Source: an uncultured Opitutia bacterium
GTDB taxonomy: Bacteria > Verrucomicrobiota > Verrucomicrobiia > Opitutales > Opitutaceae
Direction of reading: 5' to 3'
DNA: 64,000 nt
Assembly (NCBI GenBank): GCA_903873805.1
Contig: CAIQQB010000145.1
Location: 1-64,000, forward strand
Position numbers and translations under genes: made by a program
Part shown: piece after piece, positions 53,086 to 62,833 of the stretch
How positions within the stretch are numbered: position 1 is the first letter of the stretch
How the letters are laid out: every line of letters begins with the position of its first letter
The notes under the pieces: generated by a model
The model's input: only the letters and a program-made list of their open reading frames with translations
Told to the model about the DNA's origin: nothing
Databases searched by the model: none

Positions 53086-54567
53086 TCAGACGGCCGGGGC
53101 CGTGCTGCGGGCGGCGACCGCCCAACGGTAGACTTCGAGGTACTTTTCCGCGCTCGGTTGCCAGCTGAAATCGCGGGCCATGCCGTTGCGACGCAACGCC
53201 AGCAGGGCGGCCGGGCGGTCGTAGTAGGTCGCACAGGCCCAGCCAATGGTGTTGTAAAGCGCCGGCGCGGTTGCGTCGTTGAACAGGAATCCCGTGCCCC
53301 GGCTGGTGGCTTCGTCAAACTGGCCGATGGTGTCGATCAGCCCGCCGGTGGCGCGCGCGACGGGCGGCGTGCCGTAGCGCATCGCATACATCTGGGTCAG
53401 GCCGCACGGCTCGGCGCGGCTGGGCATGACAAAGAAATCGCTCCCGGCCTGGATGAGGTGCGCGAGGCTGTTGTCAAAGCCGACGCTGACGCCGACGCGG
53501 CCCGGATAATGGCCGGCCGCCCAGCGAAAAATCTGCTCGAGTCCGGGGTCGCCGGAGCCGAGCAGGGCGAACTGCACATGCATCCGGTCGAGCACGTGGG
53601 GCAGCGCTTCGGCCAGCAGGTCGAGACCCTTTTGCGCGGCGAAACGCGACACCACGCCGAACACGGCGATATGCGGGTCGCGGGCGAGTCCGAGCCGGGT
53701 CTGCAGCGCCGTCTTGCACGCGGCTTTGCCGGCGAGATCGCGGGCCGTGTAGCCGGCGAGCAGATGCCGGTCCGCCCCCGGATTCCACGCCGTGGTGTCG
53801 ATGCCGTTGAGGATGCCCACGAGGTCGGCCCCGCGGAAGTTCAGCACGCCGTCCAGGCCCCAGCCGCCGGCCGGGGTGCGGATCTCGCGGGCATAGGTCG
53901 GGCTGACGGTGGTGAGCTTGGTTGCGTGGTAGAGGCCGGCCTTCATCAGGTTCACGGCGCCCACCGACTCGACGCTGTCGGGCCGGAACTCGCTCGCCGG
54001 CACGCGGGCGAATTCCACGGCGCGGCGGTCGGCGTAGCCCTGATGCTCGAGGTTGTGGATGGTGAAGACCGTCGCGGCGCGCCCGAGCGGCGTGTCGCGC
54101 AGGGTGGTGTTGAGCAGCACCGGCACAAAGCCGGTCGTCCAGTCGTGGCAATGGATCACGTCCGGAATCCAGTCGAGCTGCGCGCAGAGTGTGAGCGCCG
54201 CGCGTGAGAAGAAGATGAAGCGCAGGTCGTTGTCCGCATGGGCTCCCCACGGGCCGCTGTACACCTCAGTGCGCCCGAAAAAACCGTCGTGCTCGATGAA
54301 ATATGCCGGGACCGCGCCGCCGGGCAGTACGGTCTGCCAGGTGCGCGCCCAGTGGGTCTCCGCGCCGACCTCCACGCCGAGCGGCTCGGCCCGCGCCTCC
54401 CAGTCGGCCCCCCGGCGCAGCGAGCCGTAGGCGGGGCACACCAGCCGCACATCGTGGCCGAGCGCGGCGAGGGCCGGGGGCAGTGCGCCCGCCATGTCGG
54501 CGAGGCCGCCGACCTTCACGAAGGGCTCGACTTCCGGGGTGACGAAAAGGATTTTGAGCGGTGCCAC
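53086..54567 (-). CDS. glgA: Glycogen synthase GlgA
   Basis: A 493-residue GT5 enzyme that adds glucose from ADP-glucose to glycogen. ILFVTPEVEPFVKVGGLADMAGALP contains the ADP-glucose-binding KVGGL at residues 18-22. Other marks are DVIHCHDWTTGFVPVLL, TIHNLEHQGYADRR, TTVSPTYAREIRTP, GILNGIDTTAWNP, FAAQKGLDLL and the C-terminal catalytic site PSRAEPCGLTQMYAMRYGTPPVARATGGLIDTI. The start codon is GTG. The gene stands alone, convergent with the Gly-rich protein gene. Confidence 0.95.
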   Translation of the reverse strand: MAPLKILFVTPEVEPFVKVGGLADMAGALPPALAALGHDVRLVCPAYGSLRRGADWEARAEPLGVEVGAETHWARTWQTVLPGGAVPAYFIEHDGFFGRTEVYSGPWGAHADNDLRFIFFSRAALTLCAQLDWIPDVIHCHDWTTGFVPVLLNTTLRDTPLGRAATVFTIHNLEHQGYADRRAVEFARVPASEFRPDSVESVGAVNLMKAGLYHATKLTTVSPTYAREIRTPAGGWGLDGVLNFRGADLVGILNGIDTTAWNPGADRHLLAGYTARDLAGKAACKTALQTRLGLARDPHIAVFGVVSRFAAQKGLDLLAEALPHVLDRMHVQFALLGSGDPGLEQIFRWAAGHYPGRVGVSVGFDNSLAHLIQAGSDFFVMPSRAEPCGLTQMYAMRYGTPPVARATGGLIDTIGQFDEATSRGTGFLFNDATAPALYNTIGWACATYYDRPAALLALRRNGMARDFSWQPSAEKYLEVYRWAVAARSTAPAV

Positions 54568-54627
54568 ACTCCGAGGGAAACGCGGCTGGGGCCGCTGGCG
54601 AGGGTAAATTGGCGGCGCGCGCGGGGC

Positions 54628-55425
54628 TCACTGCCGGTATTCCAGCCGCGCCCGTTTCCGGTAGGCCGCTGGGGCCAGGCCGACTTCGCGGCTGAAGACC
54701 GTGGTGAAGTAGCTGCGGTCACAGAAGCCGCAGCGCTCGGCGATCAGCTCGACGGGTTCGTCGCCGTGCTGCAGCGCCAGCCGGGCGGCTTCCAGCCGCC
54801 GCTGCAGCAGGAAGCGCCGCGGGGTCACCCCAAGCTGCTGGCGGAACAGACGGGCGAAACCCCCTCCGCTCAGACTGGCGGTGCGGGCCAGGGCGGCGTT
54901 GCTCCACGCCTGCCCGGGATCCCGCTCGATCTCCGCCATGCTGCGCCGCAGGCGGCCATCCGGCACCGGCCGCGGCCGCGCCGCGGGTCCGGCCGCCGCC
55001 AGCACCGTGGCGATCAGCGCAATTGTCAGCCACGGCTCCGTCACCCCGGGCCCCGACTCGTCGGGCAGCCGGTCCTGCAGGGTGGCCAGCAGCGGCCGGG
55101 CCTCCGTGGGCAGCGGCACGGCCCAGACGGCGTCGTGCATCCGCCGCCACTCGCCGCCGAGCACGAAGTGCGCATAGAGATGGCAGCCGATGCGGTTCCG
55201 CAGCCGCGCCTCAAAGTGCGTGTGCGGGGCCACCACGACGCAGTGGCACGGCCCGAGGGCGATCTCCTGTCCTTTCCAGACGACCGTGGCCCCCTCGCGG
55301 TCGTTCCACCACAGCCGCCAGTAGGGCATCGAGGCTCGGGGCACCGTCCAGCGCCGCAGCGCCGGGGCCAGGCTGCACAACAGGTCGATCTGCAGCGGAA
55401 AGGTGAGCGCGTGGCGCGGGTCCAT
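54628..55425 (-). CDS. AraC family regulator of the fucose locus
   Basis: A 265-residue protein with an N-terminal sugar-sensing-type cupin region (YWRLWWNDREGATVVWKGQEIALGP, VVVAPHTHFEA) and a C-terminal double HTH (NAALARTASLSGGGFARLFRQQLGVTPRRFLLQRRLEAARLAL, IAERCGFCDRSYFTTVFSREVGLAPAAYRKRAR). It is divergent from the fucosidase genes across about 140 bases, the usual place for the activator of such a locus. Confidence 0.88.
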   Translation of the reverse strand: MDPRHALTFPLQIDLLCSLAPALRRWTVPRASMPYWRLWWNDREGATVVWKGQEIALGPCHCVVVAPHTHFEARLRNRIGCHLYAHFVLGGEWRRMHDAVWAVPLPTEARPLLATLQDRLPDESGPGVTEPWLTIALIATVLAAAGPAARPRPVPDGRLRRSMAEIERDPGQAWSNAALARTASLSGGGFARLFRQQLGVTPRRFLLQRRLEAARLALQHGDEPVELIAERCGFCDRSYFTTVFSREVGLAPAAYRKRARLEYRQ

Positions 55426-55568
55426 GTTCAGAAATCTAACATTCCGGTGAGTCGGGTCGATAGCTTTCTTGCCGCCGTCCGCTATGATACCGCGCCGTCC
55501 CCACCGCCTCCGGTTCTGACGGCCGATTGTTTCTTCCTCAAATAGATTCAGCCCACCCCCGGATCCCC

Positions 55569-57197
55569 ATGACCCATCGCCGTTCCACCCCCTTCGGGCG
55601 CACCGTCTTCCGCGCCGCCGCCTTGGCGCTGACCGCCGCCGTTCCCGCCGCCGTTTTTGCCGCCGCCCCGCTGAAGCCCGACCGCGGCGGCGTCACCGCC
55701 GCCATGGCCGGTCCCTACGATTACGGCGTCATGGGTCCGCCGGCGACGCCCGCCATCGTCGCCGCGGCCGACCAAGCGGTCACCACGCCGATGCCCGCCG
55801 GCCCGTTTGCACCGACGTGGGATTCGGTCCAGAAAAACTACCAGGCGCCGTCGTGGCTCAGCGACGCCAAGTTCGGCATCTTCATGCACTGGGGGATCTA
55901 TTCCGTGCCGGCCAAGGGCCCCAGCGCCGCCGAGTGGTACGAAAAGCACATGTATGCCGGCGCCGATGCCCAGTGGCACGCGCAGACCTTTGGCCCGCAG
56001 GAAAAATTCGGCTACAAGGACCTCATCCCGCTCTTCACCGCGGCGAAATGGGATCCCACGGCCTGGGCCGTGTTGTTCAAGAAAGCCGGCGCCCGCCTCG
56101 TCATGCCCTGTGCCGAACACCACGACAACTTCGCTCTCTGGGATAGCGCGGTGACGCCGTTCAACGCCGTGAAGATGGGGCCCAAGCGCGACCTGATCGG
56201 CGAGCTCGGCGCCGCCGTCCGAAAGCAGGGGCTCAAGTTCGGCGTCTCCAACCACGGCATGGAAAATTTCACCTTTGTCGTCCCGACCGACGCGCTCGAC
56301 GCCCGGCTGCGCGCCGCCAAGGCCGACCTCTACGATCCGGCATGGGCCTCGTTCTACAACGTGGCCGACCGCAGCGACGCCGCGATGACCCGGTTCCTCA
56401 CCGACTGGGTCAACCGCAACCTCGAGCTCATCGACAAGTATCAGGTCGACATCCTCTGGTTCGACAACGGGGTCAATCTGCGCGTGCTTGACCCGCTCAA
56501 GCTCCGCGTCGCCGCCTATTATTACAACCGGGCGAAGGAGTGGGGAAAGGGTGTCACCATCGGCACCAAGTATGTCGCCTACGCCCCCAGCAACGACGAC
56601 ACCAAGCAGATCGGCGCTGTCATCGACTTTGAGAAGGTCGGCGGCCGCTCCCCGGCCGGCATCCGCCCCGGTCCCTGGATGGTCGACGACCCCATCGGCA
56701 GCACCTGGGGCTACAGCACCGGCATGTCGGTTTCCAACCCCGGCACGGTTCTGGGCAAGATCATCGACACCGTGAGCAAGGGCGGCTTTTACATGCTCAA
56801 CATCTCGCCCATGGCCGACGGCACGATCCCTGAGGCGCAGCAGACCACGCTGCTCGGAATCGGCGCGTGGCTCGACGTCAACGGCGACGCCATCTACGGC
56901 ACCCACCCGTGGACAAAGTTCAGCGAGGGCGGCGCCGGGCGCGGAGCCGCCAGCTGGCATTTTACCGTCAAGGCTGGCGCCCTCTACGCCATCGGGGCCG
57001 CCACGCCCGGTGCGGAGACGAGCCTCGCATCCGTCGGAGCCGCCGCTGGCAAGGTGGCGAAAGTCGAGCTGCTGGGCAGCCCGGCCCCGCTCGCGTTTTC
57101 CCAGGATGCCTCCGGCCTCCGCATCACGCTTCCCTCGCAGCTGGCCTCCGGTCGCTTGCCGGTCGCCCTCAAGATCACCGGGCTGAACCTCCCCTGA
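55569..57197 (+). CDS. Exported alpha-L-fucosidase 1 (GH29)
   Basis: A 542-residue enzyme with a signal peptide (AAALALTAAVPAAVFAAA). GH29 marks: DAKFGIFMHWGIYSVPA, EWYEKHMYA, MPCAEHHDNFALWDSAVTPFN, KQGLKFGVSNHGMENF, and QVDILWFDNGVN, whose Asp near 56463 is the expected nucleophile. GGFYMLNISPMADGTIPEAQ is followed by a beta-rich C-terminal domain ending LKITGLNLP. It releases terminal L-fucose from glycans outside the cytoplasm. Confidence 0.94.
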   Translation: MTHRRSTPFGRTVFRAAALALTAAVPAAVFAAAPLKPDRGGVTAAMAGPYDYGVMGPPATPAIVAAADQAVTTPMPAGPFAPTWDSVQKNYQAPSWLSDAKFGIFMHWGIYSVPAKGPSAAEWYEKHMYAGADAQWHAQTFGPQEKFGYKDLIPLFTAAKWDPTAWAVLFKKAGARLVMPCAEHHDNFALWDSAVTPFNAVKMGPKRDLIGELGAAVRKQGLKFGVSNHGMENFTFVVPTDALDARLRAAKADLYDPAWASFYNVADRSDAAMTRFLTDWVNRNLELIDKYQVDILWFDNGVNLRVLDPLKLRVAAYYYNRAKEWGKGVTIGTKYVAYAPSNDDTKQIGAVIDFEKVGGRSPAGIRPGPWMVDDPIGSTWGYSTGMSVSNPGTVLGKIIDTVSKGGFYMLNISPMADGTIPEAQQTTLLGIGAWLDVNGDAIYGTHPWTKFSEGGAGRGAASWHFTVKAGALYAIGAATPGAETSLASVGAAAGKVAKVELLGSPAPLAFSQDASGLRITLPSQLASGRLPVALKITGLNLP

Positions 57198-57237
57198 GCC
57201 GCGCAGCTTCGGCAGCCCTTGGTTGCTGAAGCCACCC

Positions 57238-57354
57238 ATGACAACATTCCTTTCCTTCACCCCGGATGCCGCCGGGCTGCATGTGACTTTTCCTCACGAA
57301 AAATCCGGCGACCTCGCGTACGCCCTCAAGATCACCGGCTACCGGCTCAGGTGA
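57238..57354 (+). pseudogene. C-terminal stub of a third GH29 fucosidase
   Basis: ATG to TGA encodes 38 residues: FLSFTPDAAGLHVTFP then DLAYALKITGYRLR. This aligns with the ends of both fucosidases around it (FSQDASGLRITLP and LKITGLNLP in copy 1; FIQDETGLKVALP and LKITGLNLK in copy 2). The catalytic part is gone. It reads as a deletion relic of a former third tandem copy. Confidence 0.75.
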
Positions 57355-57386
57355 GCCCCGCACCCAATTCGCCATCCCCCGCCGTC

Positions 57387-58886
57387 ATGAAATTCTCCGC
57401 CGTCCGCCAGCGTCCCCGCTCCTTCCCGCTGTTCGCCCTGGCCTGCGCCGCCCTTCTGCCCCGGCCGTCCTTCGCCCAATCGGGGCCGCGCGCCACTCCT
57501 GATCAGGTGGCGGCCGCGCTTGCGGACACGCCGACAATCCCCGCCGGACCCTTTGCGGCCAACTGGGATTCCATCCGCGCGAACTACCAGACGCCGGAGT
57601 GGTTTCTCGACGCCAAGTTCGGCATCTTCATGCATTTTGGCCTCTACTCCGTCGCGGCGCACGGCAGCGAATGGTATGAGAAATACATCTACGGCGGCAA
57701 CGCGGCGATTGAGCAGTGGCATGTGCAGAAGTTCGGCCCGCTCGACACCCATGGCTACATCAAGCTCGCCGACCAGTATGCGAAGAATTTCGACCCGGAG
57801 AAATGGGCGGAGCTCTTCAAAAAAGCCGGGGCGAAATACATCGTGCCGACCGCCCAGCATCACGATGGTTTTGCCAATTGGGACAGCGCCTTCACGCCGT
57901 TCAACTCGATGCACTACGGACCCAAGCGGGATATCGTCGGCGATTTGGGAGCTGCCGTGCGCAAGCAGGGGCTCAAGTTCGGCGTCTCGAACCACGGGAT
58001 GGAGCACTTCAGCTTCATCGCCACGCCCAAGGCGGATCTGAAAAGCGATCTCATGGATCCGGCCTACGCCGATTTCTACCAGGTGGCCGACCGCAGTCCG
58101 GCCGCGCTGGTGAAGTTTCTCTCGGTCTGGGTGAAGCAAAATGACGAGCTCATCGACAAGTACCAGCCTGACCTGCTCTGGTTCGACAACGGCGTGAACG
58201 GCCGGGTCTTCGATCCGCTCAAGCTCGCCGTGGCGGCCTATTACTACAATCGCGCCGCGGGGTGGGGCAAACAGGTTACCCTCAGCACCAAGAGCGACGC
58301 CTATCTTGCCGGCAGTGTGTTGGACTACGAGCGCCAGGGCCGCGCTCCCAAGCTGCTGGTGCCAACGCCCAATGTCTGGGAGGTCGACGATCCGATCGGC
58401 GAGAAATTCGGCTACGTCGAGGGCATGAAGCTCACGACATCGGCGGGGGTGGTTCGCACCCTCATCGAGGATGTGTGCCGCGGTGGCGCCCTCATGCTCA
58501 ACATCTCGCCCAAGGGCGACGGCACCATTCCGGAGGAACAGCAGCAGATCCTCCTCGGGGTCGGCGTCTGGCTCGCGGTCAACGGTGACGCCATCTACGG
58601 CTCCCGCACCTGGACGACCGCCGGGGAGGGTGACATTCGCTACACGAAAAAGGGCGACACCCTCTACGCCATCGTGGAACGCCCGGTTGCCGGGAAGGAA
58701 GTGGTCCTGCCCGCGCTCGCCACCGGCAAAGCCCCCGCCGGCAAAATCAATAAAGTCGAGTGGCTCGGCTCCCCGGCCGCCGTCACTTTCATTCAGGACG
58801 AGACCGGCCTCAAGGTGGCGCTGCCCGCGACACTTCCGAGCGATTTTGCCGCCGCGCTCAAGATTACCGGGCTGAATTTGAAGTAA
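57387..58886 (+). CDS. Exported alpha-L-fucosidase 2 (GH29)
   Basis: A 499-residue tandem paralogue of the preceding enzyme. It has a signal peptide (LFALACAALLPRPSFAQ), DAKFGIFMHFGLYSVAA, EWYEKYIYGG, VPTAQHHDGFANWDSAFTPFN, KQGLKFGVSNHGMEHF, QPDLLWFDNGVNG (likely nucleophile Asp), GGALMLNISPKGDGTIPEEQ and LKITGLNLK. The catalytic pocket text differs slightly from copy 1 (HHDGF against HHDNF), which may mean a different linkage preference. Start at MKFSAVRQ. Confidence 0.94.
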   Translation: MKFSAVRQRPRSFPLFALACAALLPRPSFAQSGPRATPDQVAAALADTPTIPAGPFAANWDSIRANYQTPEWFLDAKFGIFMHFGLYSVAAHGSEWYEKYIYGGNAAIEQWHVQKFGPLDTHGYIKLADQYAKNFDPEKWAELFKKAGAKYIVPTAQHHDGFANWDSAFTPFNSMHYGPKRDIVGDLGAAVRKQGLKFGVSNHGMEHFSFIATPKADLKSDLMDPAYADFYQVADRSPAALVKFLSVWVKQNDELIDKYQPDLLWFDNGVNGRVFDPLKLAVAAYYYNRAAGWGKQVTLSTKSDAYLAGSVLDYERQGRAPKLLVPTPNVWEVDDPIGEKFGYVEGMKLTTSAGVVRTLIEDVCRGGALMLNISPKGDGTIPEEQQQILLGVGVWLAVNGDAIYGSRTWTTAGEGDIRYTKKGDTLYAIVERPVAGKEVVLPALATGKAPAGKINKVEWLGSPAAVTFIQDETGLKVALPATLPSDFAAALKITGLNLK

Positions 58887-58910
58887 ACGTACGTCCGCCC
58901 CGTTCGCCTG

Positions 58911-59876
58911 ATGAAATTTCTCCGTCTCACCCTCTGGCTCGGCGTTGCGCTCGCCCTGCTCGGCGGCTGCCGGACGGCGGCCGCGCCGGTCGCGAAGACC
59001 GGGGGCCGGATCAAGGTTCTCATCGTCGACGGCTTCAGCAATCACGACTGGCAGAAGACCACCGCCCTGATTCAGACCGTCCTCGGGCCCACCGCTCTGT
59101 TTGACGTCTCGGTCTCGACCTGTCCGCCGACCGCAACTTCGCCCGGCTACGCCGCCTGGCGTCCGGCTTTCCGGGACTTCGACGTCGTGATCCAGAATTG
59201 CAATGACATCAGTCGCAGTGGTCCGGCCTGGCCCGAACCGGTGCGGAAGGACTTCGAGGACTACGTCCGCGGCGGCGGCGGAGTTTACATTTTCCATTCC
59301 GCGCAAAACGCCTTTGCCGGCTGGCCGGCCTACAACGAGATCATTGGCCTCGGCTGGCGTCCCGTCACTTACGGCACCGCCATTCAAATCGGGGACGACG
59401 GAAAACTTTTCCGCCTGCCACCGGGGCAGGGCCGCGCCACCAGCCACGCGCCCAACGGCGACGTCGTGGTCCATCTGCTCGGCGAACACCCGATCCACGC
59501 CGGTCTGCCCCCGGCCTGGAAGACCCCCCATCTCGAGGTTTACTACGACGCCCGCGGACCGGCGGAAAACGTCGAGGTCCTCTCCTACGCCCGTGATCCG
59601 CGCTTCGGTGACAACTGGCCGGTCGAGTGGACGGTCAAATATGGCGAGGGTCGCGTTTACGTCGCAACCTTCGGCCATGTCTGGCGTCCGGGGCCCAATG
59701 ACAACGATCCGGATTCCGAGGCGATGCGTTGCGCCGGCGTCCAGACGATGCTGGTCCGCGCCCTGCAATGGCTCGCCCGACGCCCGGTCACTTTCCCGGT
59801 GCCGCCGGATTTTCCAACCGCCGACCACACCTCGATCCGCGCGAAAATTCCGCTCCCGGCCGCCGCCGCCCCGTGA
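58911..59876 (+). CDS. ThuA-like lipoprotein
   Basis: A 321-residue lipoprotein (ALLGGC, Cys at residue 20) with a ThuA/glutamine-amidotransferase-like fold. Marks: KVLIVDGFSNHDWQKTT, FDVVIQNCNDIS, YVRGGGGVYIFHSAQNAF, NGDVVVHLLGEHPIHAGLP, and YGEGRVYVATFGHVW. Members sit in many sugar-use loci of this phylum, but their reaction is not settled. It follows fucosidase 2 by 24 bases. Confidence 0.85.
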   Translation: MKFLRLTLWLGVALALLGGCRTAAAPVAKTGGRIKVLIVDGFSNHDWQKTTALIQTVLGPTALFDVSVSTCPPTATSPGYAAWRPAFRDFDVVIQNCNDISRSGPAWPEPVRKDFEDYVRGGGGVYIFHSAQNAFAGWPAYNEIIGLGWRPVTYGTAIQIGDDGKLFRLPPGQGRATSHAPNGDVVVHLLGEHPIHAGLPPAWKTPHLEVYYDARGPAENVEVLSYARDPRFGDNWPVEWTVKYGEGRVYVATFGHVWRPGPNDNDPDSEAMRCAGVQTMLVRALQWLARRPVTFPVPPDFPTADHTSIRAKIPLPAAAAP

Positions 59877-59927
59877 CCCGGCGCGACCACCTCGACAATC
59901 TTTACCTTCTCCCCTGTCATCCCTTCC

Positions 59928-60863
59928 ATGGAATATCGCACGCTCGGCCGCACCGGCCTCAAAGTTTCCGCCCTCGCCTTCGGCGGGTCCTCGCTCGGCT
60001 CCGCCTTCCGGGCGATTGACGAGAACGAGGGTATCCGTGCCGTCCATACGGCCATCGACCAGGGCATCAATCTGATCGACACCGCCCCCTACTACGGGGC
60101 GACGACGGCCGAGACCGTCCTCGGCCGGGCCCTGCGCACCGTCCCGCGCGACCGCTATTATCTGGCGACGAAGGTCGCCCGGTACGGCCCGGAACCCAAG
60201 GACTTTGATTTCTCCGCCCGTCGCGTCACGGCGAGCGTGGACGAGAGCCTGGCCCGGCTGGGGGTCGACTACGTCGATTTCATCCAGGTGCACGACATGG
60301 AATTTGGGGACCTGGAGCAGATCATCACCGAGACCATCCCGGCGCTGCAGGCGCTGAAGGCCCGGGGCAAGGTCCGCTTCGTCGGTATCTCTTGCCTGCC
60401 GGTGCGCCTGTTCCGGCAGGTACTCGACCGGGTGGCGGTCGACCAGATCCAATCCTATTGTCACTATTGTCTCAACGACACCGCGCTCGCCGAGCTCCTG
60501 CCCTACCTGCGGGCCAAGGGCGTGGCCATCTTCAATTCGGCCCCGCTCGCGATGCGCCTGCTGAGCAACGAGGGCCCGCCCGCCTGGCATCCCGCCCCGG
60601 CCGCGCTCCGCGCCCAATGCGCCGAGGCCGCCGCCCACTGCCGGGCCCGCGGTTCCGACCTCGGCAAGCTCGCCCTCCAGTTCTCGGCCGCGAATCCGGA
60701 AATCCCGACACACATCGTCGGCACCGCCGATCCCAAACGGGTGTTGCAGAATCTCCGCGAGATGCACGAGCCGATCGACCACACCCTCCTGGCCGAGGTG
60801 CAGGCCATCCTGGCGCCGGTCCACAACCTGACCTGGCCTTCCGGCCGGCCGGAGAACAACTAG
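59928..60863 (+). CDS. Aldo/keto reductase, probable L-fucose (or L-galactose) dehydrogenase
   Basis: A 311-residue AKR. It has [31 protein letters not shown] (catalytic Tyr), the conserved Lys in [35 protein letters not shown] and [12 protein letters not shown]. This branch (D-threo-aldose/L-galactose dehydrogenase-like) oxidises L-fucose to the lactone with NAD(P). The position before a dehydrogenase and a fuconolactonase supports that role. Confidence 0.85.
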   Translation: MEYRTLGRTGLKVSALAFGGSSLGSAFRAIDENEGIRAVHTAIDQGINLIDTAPYYGATTAETVLGRALRTVPRDRYYLATKVARYGPEPKDFDFSARRVTASVDESLARLGVDYVDFIQVHDMEFGDLEQIITETIPALQALKARGKVRFVGISCLPVRLFRQVLDRVAVDQIQSYCHYCLNDTALAELLPYLRAKGVAIFNSAPLAMRLLSNEGPPAWHPAPAALRAQCAEAAAHCRARGSDLGKLALQFSAANPEIPTHIVGTADPKRVLQNLREMHEPIDHTLLAEVQAILAPVHNLTWPSGRPENN

Positions 60864-60886
60864 ACCGCTTCCGCTATTTTCCATCC

Positions 60887-61906
60887 ATGAAAACCTTTGT
60901 CATCGACGCCCCCGGGAAATCCTCCTTCGGCGAAAAAGCCCAGCCGGTGCCCGCGCCCGGCGAGGTCCTGCTCGAAATCCGCCGGCTCGGATTTTGCGGC
61001 ACCGACCTGAACACGTTCCGCGGCGGCAACCCGCTGGTCACCTATCCGCGCATTCCCGGCCACGAAATCGCCGCCATCATCGCCGCGGTGACCCCGGGGG
61101 TGCCCGCGAGCCTGGCCGTCGGCCAGGCCGTCACAGTCATGCCATACACAACCTGTGGCCGGTGCACCTCCTGCCGCAGCGGCCGCGTCAACGCCTGCCG
61201 GCACAACCAGACCCTCGGCGTCCAGCAGGAGGGCGCGTTCACCAGCTTTATCACCGTGCCGTGGGAAAAGGTCGTCACCGCCCGGCTCGGGCTCCGCGAA
61301 CTCGCGCTGGTCGAGCCCCTCGCCGTCGGCTTCCACGCCGCCGCCCGCGGCCGCGTCACGAGCGAGGACACCGTGCTCGTCTTCGGCTGCGGCATGATCG
61401 GGCTCGGCGCCATCGCCGCCGCCGGCCTCCACCGCGGCGCGACCGTCATCGCCGTGGACATCGAGGACGCCAAGCTCGCCCTCGCCCGCAAGGCCGGCGC
61501 GACCCACACCGTCAACTCGCGGACGGAGAACCTTCACGAGCGCCTGCAGGCGCTGACTCACGGCGACGGCCCGAACGTCGTCATCGAGGCGGTCGGCACA
61601 CCCGCGACCTTTGTGGCCGCGGTGGACGAGGTCTGCTTCGCCGGCCGCGTCGTTTACATCGGCTACGCCAAGGCGCCTGTTTCCTACGAGACGAAGTATT
61701 TTGTGATGAAGGAGCTCGACATCCTCGGCTCGCGGAATTCCACCGCGGATGATTTCCGGGCCGTCATCACGATGCTCGAAAGCGGCCGTTATCCGGTGGA
61801 GGAGACCGTCACCCGCACCGTGCCGTTTGCCGAGGCGGGCGCGGCGCTGCAGCAATGGTCCGATCAACCCGGAGCCGTCACCAAGATTCACGTGGAGCTG
61901 ACCTGA
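60887..61906 (+). CDS. Zinc-dependent medium-chain dehydrogenase of the fucose pathway
   Basis: A 339-residue MDR enzyme. Catalytic zinc ligands lie in [10 protein letters not shown] and GHEIAAI. The structural zinc loop is [17 protein letters not shown]. The NAD-binding loop is [15 protein letters not shown]. In non-phosphorylated L-fucose breakdown a dehydrogenase oxidises 2-keto-3-deoxy-L-fuconate, and this is the best local candidate. L-galactonate oxidoreductase is an alternative. The real start is MKTFVIDAP. Confidence 0.82.
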   Translation: MKTFVIDAPGKSSFGEKAQPVPAPGEVLLEIRRLGFCGTDLNTFRGGNPLVTYPRIPGHEIAAIIAAVTPGVPASLAVGQAVTVMPYTTCGRCTSCRSGRVNACRHNQTLGVQQEGAFTSFITVPWEKVVTARLGLRELALVEPLAVGFHAAARGRVTSEDTVLVFGCGMIGLGAIAAAGLHRGATVIAVDIEDAKLALARKAGATHTVNSRTENLHERLQALTHGDGPNVVIEAVGTPATFVAAVDEVCFAGRVVYIGYAKAPVSYETKYFVMKELDILGSRNSTADDFRAVITMLESGRYPVEETVTRTVPFAEAGAALQQWSDQPGAVTKIHVELT

Positions 61907-61934
61907 CCCGATCGTCCCCGCCGCCCTTTCGCCC

Positions 61935-62765
61935 ATGCCCCGGATCGACGCCCACCACCACTTCTGGCATTACACGCCGACGGAATACGGTTGGATCGAC
62001 GATTCGATGGCCGTGCTCCGGCGCGACTTCGGCCCGGCCGAGCTGGCGGAGGAGTTGCGCGCCACCGGCATCGAGGGCGTGGTCACCGTCCAGGCCCGGC
62101 AGACGCTCGCCGAGACGCGGTGGCTGCTCGAGCTGGCGGCGGTCCACCCGTTCATCCGCGGCGTGGTCGGTTGGGTGCCGCTCACCGATACCGGCGTGCG
62201 GGCGCTGCTCGCCGAGTTGGTGGCCCGGCCCGGGCTCCGTGGTGTGCGCCATGTGCTCCAGGGCGAACCCGACGACAGCTACATGCTGCGCGCCGACTTC
62301 AACCGCGGTCTCGGCCAGTTGCGCCGTTTTGGTCTGGTCTACGATCTCCTGATCTTTGAGCGGCACCTGCCGACGGCGGTGGAACTGGTGACTCGCCACC
62401 CCGACCAGGTCTTTGTCCTCGATCACATTGCCAAGCCGCGGATTCGGGACGGCCAGCTGGAGCCGTGGTCGCGGAATCTACGCGAGCTGGCCCGCCGGCC
62501 GAATGTCTTTTGCAAGGTCTCTGGGTTTGTTACCGAGGCCGATCTCCGCGGCTGGACCGAGGAACAGCTGCGCCCCTATTTCGACACCGTCCTGGCAGCC
62601 TTCGGCCCGGACCGTCTGATGTTCGGCTCGGACTGGCCGGTTTGCCTCGCCGCCTGCGGCTATGCCCGCTGGCACGCGCTGGTGCGCAGTTGGGCGGCCG
62701 GCCTCGCCGCCGCCGAGCAGGAAAGCCTGTTCGGCGGCACCGCCGCCAAAACCTACGGTCTATAA
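61935..62765 (+). CDS. L-fuconolactonase (amidohydrolase-2 family)
   Basis: A 276-residue TIM-barrel hydrolase: metal motif RIDAHHHFWHY, VVTVQARQTLAETRWLLELA, GVRHVLQGEPDDSYM, VLDHIAKPRI, VFCKVSGFVTEA and MFGSDWPVC (catalytic Asp). These are marks of L-fucono-/L-rhamnono-lactonases, which open the sugar lactone to the acid. Neighbouring fucosidases and dehydrogenases favour fucose. Confidence 0.88.
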   Translation: MPRIDAHHHFWHYTPTEYGWIDDSMAVLRRDFGPAELAEELRATGIEGVVTVQARQTLAETRWLLELAAVHPFIRGVVGWVPLTDTGVRALLAELVARPGLRGVRHVLQGEPDDSYMLRADFNRGLGQLRRFGLVYDLLIFERHLPTAVELVTRHPDQVFVLDHIAKPRIRDGQLEPWSRNLRELARRPNVFCKVSGFVTEADLRGWTEEQLRPYFDTVLAAFGPDRLMFGSDWPVCLAACGYARWHALVRSWAAGLAAAEQESLFGGTAAKTYGL

Positions 62766-62833
62766 ACCACGTTGACGAACCGACCCCGCCCTGACGTCCT
62801 TTAACCTCCCCCCACCCACAACCCACGCCCGCC

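Noticed and set aside
57339-60884. An 1181-codon open frame on the minus strand
   Set aside because: It runs antisense through fucosidase 2, the ThuA gene and the AKR gene, all with clear families. Its protein is low complexity (Gly/Arg/Asp/Val) with no domain. GC-rich third positions leave such antisense frames open.
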